Origin: Syngnathus acus | Lineage: Eukaryota; Chordata; Actinopteri; Syngnathiformes; Syngnathidae | DNA: 64,000 bases | Reading direction: 5' to 3' | NCBI RefSeq assembly: GCF_901709675.1 | Contig: NC_051091.1 | Coordinates: 4,438,967-4,502,966 of the forward strand | The notes under the pieces: model-generated | What the model was told of the DNA's origin: nothing | Databases searched by the model: none | What the model saw: the letters and a program-made list of their open reading frames with translations, nothing else | Position numbers and translations under genes: made by a program | Shown: piece after piece, positions 40,560 through 51,020 of the stretch | Layout of the letters: each line of letters begins with the position of its first letter | Numbering within the stretch: the stretch's first letter is position 1

Positions 40560-40650
40560 TACTAATTATTTTTGGACTATTAGGCGCACCGTGTTATTGA
40601 TGCAACATCAACGAACGGGTCGATTTCCATACATAAGGAACATTGAGTTA
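40560..40650 (+). repeat. Remnant of the TATAAGGCGCACC-type teleost repeat
   Basis: The stretch shows GGACTATTAGGCGCACCG, then ATCAACGAACGGGTCGATTT and CCATACATAAGG. From memory these are successive parts of a dispersed teleost repeat built on GGCGCACC units. A second piece, reading the other way, sits inside the Tc1-like element at 50735-50848. It is degenerate and its ends are not defined. Confidence 0.55.
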
Positions 40651-43600
40651 TCTTTGTGAAACATTGCGTTCAGTCTGAAAGTTCAGTCTACATGATTTCT
40701 AGATGTGGAAAAGTTAAAAAGTTGGCAGAAAAATAAATATGCAAGTAAAGTACAGATACTTGAAAAATCTTTTAAACAAATACAAAGAAAGTAACTAACA
40801 ATACCCCTTGGCTAAAAAGTGAACATGACCTCCAATTGAGTAAAACCGCCTCCAGTGGAGCACGCGACTCTCCCGCCTGGTGCGTCTTTAACGAATTTCC
40901 ATTTTCAGATTCACAGCTTGTCCCTTCTCCCGTTGCCACCATTCATTGTCGTAACCTCTTGTTAACAACCCGAGGGCCAAATCATTTGTGTTGCGCAAAG
41001 TGCTCGCATTAATGTCAAATGTCGGAATAGCAATCGCGTTAATATTGAAGCACTTTTACCGGACGCTAAAAGCATCTGATGGTTGGGGAAGGAGGGAGGG
41101 GGGGTGGAGTTTTTCCATCTTACTGTTAATGCAGTGCAGGTATTCATTATCATAACCAATAGTGATGAATAATTGCATTGCAGTGGGTGGCGGCTAGTAC
41201 TAAATCACGTTTATAAACGCTTCTGCATATCCTGTGATTGAATGATTGTACGAATGTTATGAGATAAAAACACATTGCTTTTTGTAACTACTTCAAGCAA
41301 GGCAATGTTTTTGTTTATCAGAGACCAGAGCAGGATGGAAACATACTGACATGCTTCTTCCATCGTGTGTGTGTGTGTGCTGCCTCTTTTGAAGTCTCCT
41401 GTCTCTGGTGTATGTCTTATTGTAACTTTATTGCCTGCATCAAACATGTACACCGCTTGACACCCATACTTGGTTGTACAATTTCTACTTCAGCTTGGTG
41501 GTTCTCAAATGAAAGCGTCCTCAGGGGCATTGCGCATTGGGCCAGATTTACTGAATGCCACTAAATTACACATTTTCCCAACAGGTTGCGCATGCTGGTG
41601 GGCGTCTTGCATATGATTTAATATGATAATAACAGATTACACAGGTTACTGGTAATTTCCCTTCCCTTCCGTTGACAACAATAACCTTCGCCTGGGCCTG
41701 TTTTTTGCAGTCTTAAATCAGACCCAGAGCGGTGTTTGTGAACGTACTCAGTGACGGAAGCAAAAAGGGAAGGTGGGCGTGAAACTGTTGTCGCAGCTGT
41801 GATGAACTGGTGCTGACACAGCCAGATGTTTAGTTTAAATGCAAAGCCCCAACGTAGGATGATAGGAGGCGCTGACGCATGTTCTGGGGGCTTTAGGCAG
41901 CCAAGTGCTCCTCTGTTGGCCCTTTACACCCCCCCATAGGTAGAGCATGTGTACACTTTATCACACACAATTGACGTTTAACCGAGTGTGTACATTTGGA
42001 GGCGTGTGTGCACATTTCCATATCTGTGCTACATGGAGCATACGTCGGATTCGGGGTCTGCCGTCGCAGTTTTGTCATTGTGGAAAAATCACACACATGC
42101 AAACACACCTGCCACCATAAGCAAATGGTATCAATTTGGAAAAGAGCCATATCCCGGTGGAAGCTCTGCCGTGGAGAAATAGTGAGAAGGAATAAGTGAG
42201 CGACATCTGTGTCATGTGATGAAATGACATCAGTAGCTCATCATCATCATCACTCGTACTTGTACTATCATCGTAAACATGATCTCAGCCATCATGCACC
42301 TGCTGGGTGCGTACGGCAGTGAGCCTCGCGGGTTCACAATGACAAGCAAGCCTTCATGGAAACAACTTGAACTTTGAAGCGGCGTCGGCAGGCAGGCGCT
42401 TCTTGGTAGCCTAATTGACACACTTACAAATTCTCACTTTCTTCCTCACTCATCTGCTCATGTTCTCCCCATTCAAACTAATCTCATTTACCGGTATCGT
42501 GAACTACAGCCAACGAATGTTATTAAGACGGCTGGTAGACAGCCCGGGGAGATCAAGAGCAGGTACGTGGGGAGGGCAGAAGGTGATTAATTCCATCCTG
42601 TGGAGTGAGTTCACGGAAGGAAATAATGGCGAAAAACAAACATGGACACTAAAGCCGCTCTCAAAGCCCCCTTTTGTTCCCCTCGGCTCCATGCGTACGT
42701 CATCGAGATTTTAAAGGGGACTAGAAAGATATAATCCAAACTCTTACCAACAATAGCACCTTTGATTCTTTTTGGCTCCATGTTGGATTATCACCATTTG
42801 GGTCTCCCAACAGTCCCATTTAGGCATGAAGCCCTGCCCGCTCTCCAATCTGTCTCTGTTTCCTTCTAGAGCCTCAAACCCACAGACAACCATGAGGTAA
42901 TGGGCACTGTGAAGTATTTCGCAACCACCTGGGACCCATTCTTGCAGTTATGTGTCCAATGTGTGACTATTAGACGGCAGCTAAAGGCTGCCATCCATCG
43001 CTTGGGTATCTGTTTGATGAAGCCCACATGGGAATACTTCACCGCTGGTCTTCGTTAACCTGTCGTTCTATTTTAACAATCTCCCTGGGGTGGCTTTACA
43101 GTCTATTATATTTATACCAAAGAGGCTGCGTGATATATGATTAGATGAGTATCAATAAACTATATTTCGTCCTTGCACGGTTCAATTTGTATCAGCGAAA
43201 GAAAATCATGGCTCGAGTGAACAACAAACGAGTTAAAACTGCAAATTTAATTAAATTTATGTTAATCTTAATCTTTCGGGAGATTACTTGGGACAACAAA
43301 TTTACAAGACAATTTCCTTTTAATATTATAGCAACGTTGTTATAAAGAATATGACTGCAGCTGGACTTAAATGACGTGCAGTGCTCGACTTGTGATAAAT
43401 GCATCATGATGTCTCTGATTTCTATTAACGCGAGGCTGTAAAAACAGCCGTTAAAGTGCTATCTATGAAGCAGTGCAGGTCTAAATTCCCAAAGACTAAA
43501 ATTAGACAAGAAAACGTGTCTAAATTCTTTGAAACTGTGGAGGCTGGTTCTACACCACTACAAACTGCCACCGCAATTATAAAAAAATCTCTCCGAAGAA

Positions 43601-43823
43601 TCAATAAATGAGCCGCCGTCGTATTTTATTTTTTGCGTTGGGGTTGATTAATATGTTAAGGTGGGCATTAGTGATTGTCCCTTGAGGATAACACGCAGCA
43701 ATTTTTTCCCCATTTGACCATACCTTTAGAAATGGCTCCACTTATATCATGCACATCAATATTTTATTTGTTGCGGAGAATGCAGCGCAGGTAAGCCATT
43801 ATTCTCCCTCTCAAAGGATTTGT

Positions 43824-43843
43824 AAAAAAAAAAAAAAAAAAAA
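43824..43843. repeat. Poly-A tract, 20 bases
   Basis: An uninterrupted A run with no visible retroposed body or target duplication beside it. Confidence 0.9.
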
Positions 43844-44319
43844 TCCAACTTTTGCATTCTCTATGTTCAGGAGCAACAACAACAGCAGAGATAAGAAAGC
43901 ACCCGAGAGAGTAAGAGCAGAGTTGTGTCTGCTTCCCGTACTCCCCTTTTTTGCCTCTAGTGTTCTACATCTGGCAAACACAAGCAGACCGCGGTGTCAA
44001 GTCTTCTTCACAAGCTACAAGTGACGAATATTTTATAAATGCTGGCAAAGTTTTACGATAGCAAACTTGACGGCGCAGTTATGCGAGGTAATGTTTGTGT
44101 TTTTTGTGTTTGTACGCAGACTTTTAAGCGGCAAGGGAGGACAAAAGGCAGACAAATAACCCAGGCGGCCCTTTTAATGACGTTGGGGTTTATCCGCTCC
44201 TTCTGCCTCCTCTAATTTCCATCAACCTTGACAAACCCATTAAATGAAAGCTGGACCTAAAATAAACAATGTTGTGTTGAGTTTAAGTGACAAGCAGTGA
44301 TCACACCTCTCAGTGTCGA

Positions 44320-44369
44320 GGGAGGGACGGAGGGAAAGAGGGAGGGAGGGAGGGAGGGAGGGAGGGAGA
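44320..44369. repeat. (GGGA)n purine tract with G-quadruplex potential
   Basis: About ten GGG runs separated by one to four bases, on the plus strand. This pattern meets the usual sequence rule for G-quadruplex formation. Confidence 0.9.
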
Positions 44370-45415
44370 GACGATTTGAATTGAAAATGTGCCGCTCCGA
44401 AACACATCACTCGGCAAAACACAATTTGCTAACAAATCTGCGCGAGCACATCAAGAAAGCAAATACGTTGTTTGTTATTGAGCAGGAAAATTGTGCGACA
44501 TATGTTCTGGATTACAGATCGGGATTCATCAAATTTGGTGAATACTGATCTGAGAGTAATACATTGTATTATCCTGTTCCCTCAATAGATGGCGTGTTTT
44601 TTTTTTTCTTTCACTTGCAGTTCGGCTCCTCAACACTATATGAAGAGCAGGACTCCATGTTCTCGCTACAGGTCATCGTCATGTCTTCTCTCCTGTCTGG
44701 CAATATGTTTTGTTAAACAGGCCCCGAGGGAAGTGCTCTTCAAATTCAAAGAGTCCAAGGAGTCGGCGGCGCCGTTCCAACCCTCGGCGGACCGCCGAGG
44801 ACAATGTGACCTCGGTAAGGGTGATGTTAACACTCGTGGCGATTGACAGGCGCCATTTTTCTCAGGGTGACGTCTTTATCGGTGGCCATTGTCATTCTGA
44901 AGGAACACAGTGCACCCGCCACCTTGCCTGGAACAAAATGTAGTTTCCATGACAACGCCATTCTTCCAACTTTCATGACATTTTTGCCACACAGACTGAC
45001 TTAAGGTGAGCCATTCTGAATATTTCTTAGCGGATTTCAGTTCAGCTCAAGACTCGTCTTGTACATTTACTGACACGGACATTCTTCAGAATCTTTCTTT
45101 CCCAGACTTGCCCTTTTATTTTCTTTGATAGCTGATCTACACTACAGAGCTGCACCTCGGGGATGTGAAGCTTTGGAAAGACAGCCTATTTGTATTTGAC
45201 TCAAGGCAACTTGATGGTTGTTGACCACATGAAACCTTTTTTTTTCTTTCCACTATATTCATCACAAATTCTTTCAAGAATTACAAATCTGGGTTTTAGC
45301 GTGGAAAAATATGAGTTGGGGTATGTACAGTATTCCTTTATTTGTCTGTAGATCCGTATCTGCCGTGCTCGAAGTAAATGTCAGCCTGTGCAGGAAGGTG
45401 GAAGAAACACCTTTT

Positions 45416-45475
45416 TAAAATAAATAAATAAATAAATACTATATAATATAACTATATATATAATAAATATCAGAA
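45416..45475. repeat. (TAAA)n and TA-rich low-complexity tract
   Basis: Six TAAA units are followed by irregular TA-rich sequence. Confidence 0.85.
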
Positions 45476-48146
45476 GCAAAATAAGGTTAGTAAGATGAAT
45501 CAATGCCGAGCTTCAAATCAAGACCATGAGCGGGCCACGGGGTGCGCCTACCAAACCTGAATTACGATTGTGCGTAGTATGAAATGAATCATTACCTCGG
45601 CGGCAGAGAAAATATCATGTGTCGTGCTCCGAGCTATTCCCCCTCGTGAGGACTGATTTGCAATCTGAAGACAGATTGTGCATTCAAGCAACAATGCCGC
45701 TTTTAGCTTTCAGGCTGCCCCGGCGTGAGGGATATACAGGATGCAATCAATAGGTGAATTAATTACAACACGGGCAAATGGGACTATTGTGTGACCAGAG
45801 GAGGTGTGAGAAAAGATGGCGGCGTAACAGTCAACATCAATTCTTAGGCCGAGTGTCGCCGCAACATATGGGGTTCAAGGAAGCTCACGTGGGAGCCTGC
45901 GGCACGCCTTCATCATTTCTGCATCAGCGATGCGCACAAATACCCGGCGGTTCGATTCGACTGTGTGCATGACAGACGCGGCAAGGCGACGCTAGCTTAC
46001 ACGGGATGCTCGTGTCTCATTAAAGTGAGCGACTCGTGCACATTAATGATATGAAAGCAATTAAGGAGTTTAAGTGAGATGGAACTAAAAGAAAAGGGCA
46101 GCTTTGAAGAGCTGGCGTGACACTTATGGCCGCGGTCCACTTCCCTGACTTTGCACCATTGTGAGTCTCAAGTGGTGGCGGGGATGCAAGCCTACTTCCT
46201 GCTAGCGTGCTCGTCTATTTAGAGGAGCGGTGTGTCGCTCCGTTTGCCCGTGGGCTACATTTGCCTCGCTGCTAATATATTCAATCACCGCCCCGTGAAT
46301 TCCTTAAGAGAACAATCGAGAGGAGGGGCGGGTGAAGGGGGCACAGCTGCTGACCTTGCCCTGGCACTTACCCCGCTTCCTGCTACTCGCAGCGGCAATA
46401 TTCCAGGCTGTTGTTTTGCTTCTATCAAATTTTCCATTAAAAGTGACATTTCATCTACATCAAGCCCCGAGGTGCAAAAGCCACCCAATATTAAAGGAGG
46501 TGAGGGATGGAAGAATACGTTTGCCAGGTTTGCGCACGCACACACGCATGCACGACTTTGTGTATGCCCCCAGCTTCGACTGTAACTGACTCCATTATCA
46601 ACATCAAGGCAATTACATGCTTCTCTGTATTCACTGTAGCTATTAAAGCAAACAGCCAGTCATTTATCACAAGTATGTAAACACCGGAGTGTTTCTCTCT
46701 CTTTCTCATCATTTGCCGCTAATGTCACACCATATATTGTAAGATGCCCCAAAAGTAAACTTTTTTTTTTTTTTTTTTAAGAAACGGCTACATTGCAGCG
46801 TAGACCTGGAGAATTTGACGTACAAGCACAGACACATTTTCTTATGTGGCAATGTTAACACATTTTAAGTTTCAAAGAAATCAACTGGGCAAATCAGTTT
46901 AGTAGCCAGTTGCGCATAAGCTCGAGAGATTTATGTACACAAGGCCTGCGATGACTCATAAATCAAGAGACTGACTCATAACTCATGCGAGGGAAAAAAA
47001 AAAGTCAAAATACGAAGTGTAAAAAATCTTTGAGTGGTTTTCATTCCCTCCTGAGCATTAAAGCGTACTCAATTGTGATTAAATTGTCTTGCACTGGATG
47101 AGGTTTTGTGAAATATGATGTGCAGATAGTGACAGCCTTATGTGATTATCAAAGAGCTCTTTGGAACATTATAAAAACGCATTTGTAGAAACCCAAGCCA
47201 AACTAAGAGATTATATGTAACTATGGAAATTTAAGGACGTCTCTTTTTCATCACGAAAAACAGATAGCTATCAGGGTGCAACTTTATTTCTCAATATCTC
47301 CGCATTTTAGGAACTATCTGGTGGTCAAGGGCAGAATGATGACCCCAGTTATACTTTTTTAAAATTTGAACTAAGTATGCAAATTCTACAACACGACTTT
47401 TGCAATTCAATTGTGACCCTTGTGAGCACTCCATCGCTTTGTGAAATAAATCCTGACACCAATAGCGCCTAATAAATGAATACAAGCAAACAAGTCAACT
47501 GCAGTTTTAATGAGATGTAGGTATGCTTGAGTAAATATAATGAGACCTGAAAATGTGATTTTGCTCCAGTCTGTGCGCTTTCACGAAAGGTTGTGGGTTA
47601 AAAAGACACATTATTAGGCACACTCGTAATGAGACACAACAAGACCCTTAGTCAAAATTGTGACCTCTCCAAGATAATAATGATGCTCTTGGTGAAAATG
47701 TACATACGGATTTTAAGAATCCTGAACAAAACTCACTAAAAGGTGTCCCCTAGAAAATCACCCGTAAAATGACACCCACCAACCCAAACGCAATTCAGTG
47801 AAAAAGCCTTGACAGATCTGATCAGATGGATCTGATTGGCAGATATTTTGCATTTTATAAAAAATAAAACCCTGTGATTGGTTATAATGTTGCTGATCAA
47901 TCAGTGATGTCATAAATAAGACATTACAGCAAACAGAATCTCATTCAATCTAGGGACATATTGTGCTCCCATCCTTAATAATCCAAAGCATATGCAGTTA
48001 AATTTTCTTTCCTTCATTTTTTTGGGGGAAGCGTTACTCCCTACATTTTCCGTGTATTGAGTGTTTATCAGCGTTATGGGGAAAATTATTATTAATTGTG
48101 ATTTTTTTTTTTTACCCCATTGCTGATTGGCTCCAAAATCCTGATC

Positions 48147-48495
48147 ATGTAAAGCAGGGGTGTCAAACTCATTCTTTTCGCGGGCCGCATTGTAGTCATA
48201 GCTTCTTTCGGAGGGCCATTATGACTATCAACCCAAATAAATCTATGAGCACCTCATATTATATTCAGTAAAAGCTACAAACTGACAAATAACTCGTTTT
48301 CAAATCAGATGAGTAAAAACAGGTCAAATATTTAAAAAAAAAAAAAAAAAAGGTATTATTAAAAGTGAAGACAATTTGCAATTCTAGTAATGACACACGA
48401 ATTTGATGCACAATTTGTCTTCGCGGGCCACATAAAATGATGTGGCTGGCCGTATCTGGCCCCCGAACCTTGAGTTTGACACCTGTGATGTAAAG
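48147..48495 (-). mobile_element. Short non-autonomous hAT-type element, copy D
   Basis: The element covers 48155-48487 (333 bp), flanked by a perfect 8-bp duplication ATGTAAAG at 48147-48154 and 48488-48495. Its ends, CAGGGGTGTCAAACTCA and TGAGTTTGACACCTGTG, are near-perfect inverted repeats. Orientation and sequence match copy C closely. The interior contains an A run of about 18 and no coding capacity. Confidence 0.95.
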
Positions 48496-48944
48496 CCTAA
48501 AATAAGTCTGCCATGCCAGGACGCAGGAAACACCCCCCAATGTGTGCCTGAAATTGAACAGGAAGTCAACCACTTTGATTATACAAAGCCATTTTGGCCC
48601 CAGTAGGGAATTTACCATCTTGTAACCAAAAATCAAGACGGACAACATTTCCCTTCGAATCTTTCACATTTTACTTTGACAGGCAGTAATCTCACCCTTG
48701 GCTTGTACGGACTGCCCGCCCCAAAAACAAAGTGCCACTCGGATCCAATTCTGTGTGCATGCCTCTGATTAGGAAAACAAAGAAAATTTTGGGAAAGCAA
48801 ATGAGCGGGAGCGAGCCTGGCAATTAGATATCTCAATTTCACTGATTGGGGATGACAAGGGCAACACTGCGCACAGCTTCATACTCTCAGACATGCACGC
48901 AAACCCTGTCCCACGTTGTCTTCTCGCTTCATTTTGCTCATGCA

Positions 48945-48970
48945 AACACACACACACACACACACACACA
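48945..48970. repeat. (CA)n microsatellite
   Basis: About twelve uninterrupted CA units. Confidence 0.95.
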
Positions 48971-50634
48971 TGAGACTACTATGCCTCATTTACTGCTATT
49001 CTAAATTGGATCTGATTTGCAATTAATGGTTTAATTGGCCATCGGAGGGGGTTCTTCTCTCCCTGGAGCCTCGCTGGTTCCGCTCGGTAGTCATGTGGGG
49101 AAGGCAGGATGCGGAACCGATAGAGCCGGATCAATCGAACTAAATAATCCCAAACTTGTTAGCAGACCGAGAGGAGTGATGACACATGGCCCTACAGGGC
49201 ATCTAAACTACAAATTGCTCATTAGGAGATCATATGTGGCTGACAAGATGAAAAAAATGACAAGATATTTGATGATTTCCTTTCAGATCGTGGGCTTCTT
49301 CAAAATATTATGGAACTGAATGTTTCTTCTGGAACTGTAGCCGTATTTTCTCTATCTGTATGTGACAATGAATTGCAATGGAATCAAAGTAAAGCAATGC
49401 CAACTAAATGAACGACGTAGCCAACCATGTAAATGCCTTCAAGGTATAATAATGTTAATAGTGTCTGAAATGTGTATCGATTAAACATTTATACACTGTA
49501 GGCTTTAATGGGTGTGGAGCCTAAAAAAAAAAATGGAGCAGGAGAACAATAGCTCCGTTGGCCCCTCGCTCGAGTCATATTGCAATTGAGTGAGTCAGCA
49601 GAATTATAAATGCTGTTCATTATTAATCTATCCAGAGGCACTGTTCCAGTGTGGAGGGATGCTTCTGTTATGTGCACAGCGAAGCTGTCAAGTCACCTGA
49701 CGGCCTTTTTTTTTTCCTTGTTAGCACACCCTAATTTGGCACTAAGTCTCCAACTATGCTAACATCTAATAAGGTAGCCAAGAACATAGCTTCCCAAGGT
49801 GTGAGCTCGACCCTCGAGGTTGTGAGGGGGCAAATCTACTGCTGAGCACTGCAGGATTGCAGTGATTGACTGATTTTGCTTTTTAGGCACTACATTTCTT
49901 GTCTTCCTGTAATCGGAAGGGGCGAGCCGACCTCATAAGTGATCTGGCCGTCATCCCGCCTCACACACTACCGGGAAAATGGTAAATGCAAATTTCCTAA
50001 CCACATAGGCTCTCCCAGAATGGAATCAGGCAACTATCATGAACAATCCAAAAATCTGCATTGTAGCAAGTTTGCTGTATTTTATCATTGGCGAGAATAT
50101 TTACTATGTAGCTCAGGCTTTTATCTACGTTTAGCATTTCCTGAACGTTCTTGCCCGAAGACACAGCATACTTGATGTGCAGAGTAAATTCCCTTTAGCC
50201 TGCAGCATGTCAGCCAAATCTCCCTGGAGGGAATATACAGTGGGAATTTAGTCCGGACTGACAGATGAATGGATAGACAGAGATTTGCTTAGCGCAGATG
50301 GAGCTGAACATTTGACCGCTCCGCTTTGATGCCGTCTTCTTTTATTTTGCTGTAACTCCCTGCTGCATTCTTCTGCGAGCGAAAACGCACAGGTGTGCAC
50401 GAAAAGCAGGCATGCTAGGGCATCTTCAAAGCTTATCTGAATTTGCCCACCACGTTAAGTAACAACAAATCTAATATGTCCCCCGGGGGAGAGTGTCTGT
50501 GAGCTTGTATTACACCATCTACAGGTAGCGCACGCTAGGCTCTTTCGCTGTGTGGTGTTTGGAAAAAATATCCCGTCATATCATTGGTGACAGATCAAGC
50601 CAGACAGAAAATGAGCTAGCTGGAACATACTCTG

Positions 50635-51020
50635 TACACTACCGTTCGAAGGTTTGCGATAACCCAGACAATTGAGTGTTATTTCGATGAGATTCATGAT
50701 TTGATTTGGATTAAAAATCTGACATGATGCATTAATGGTGCGCCTTATAGTCCGGTGCGCCTTATATAAGGACAAAGTTTTAAAATGGGCCATTCATTGA
50801 AGGTGCGCCTTATAGTCTGGTGCGCCTTATAGTCCGGGAAATACGGTACACTATTGCATTAAAAAACAGACGTTTGCAGCTAGAAGAGTCATTTATTAAA
50901 TTAACATTGTATAGAGTGTATTCCTGATTACTTTTATTGAATAATTCATTGAAGAAAGAGTTTTTAGTTAAAAAAACAAGGACATTTCCTAGTTACCCCA
51001 AACTTTTGAACGGTAGCGTA
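50635..51020. mobile_element. Internally deleted Tc1/mariner-type element
   Basis: The left end CACTACCGTTCGAAGGTTTG (from 50637) and the inverse of the right end, CGCTACCGTTCAAAAGTTTG (to 51018), are inverted repeats flanked by TA dinucleotides, the Tc1/mariner target. The right part (GACGTTTGCAGCTAGAAGAG, ATAGAGTGTATTCCTGATTA) matches, from memory, a Tc1 family spread through teleosts and lampreys. The transposase region is missing, leaving about 380 bp, part of which is a foreign repeat at 50735-50848. Confidence 0.85.
50735..50848 (-). repeat. TATAAGGCGCACC-type repeat nested in the Tc1-like element
   Basis: Four GTGCGCCTTATA units lie in two pairs, followed by GTCCGGGAAATACGGTA. This is the inverse of the common teleost TACCGTATTTTCCGGACTATAAGGCGCACC pattern. 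It interrupts Tc1-derived sequence on both sides, so it arrived after, or formed part of, the internal deletion. Confidence 0.65.

Larger units (their letters stand above)
40001..50000 (-). other. cdh4: cdh4 intron 2, third segment
   Basis: Contents are a remnant of the TATAAGGCGCACC repeat (40560-40650), an A20 run (43824-43843), a GGGA tract (44320-44369), a GC-rich exon-like stretch with a perfect hairpin (44721-44814), a TAAA tract (45416-45440), hAT copy D (48155-48487) and a CA microsatellite (48945-48970). There is no cadherin exon. Confidence 0.75.

Noticed and set aside
50637-51018. Functional transposase in the Tc1-like element
   Set aside because: The element is only about 380 bp, with the coding region deleted and replaced by another repeat; no transposase frame remains.
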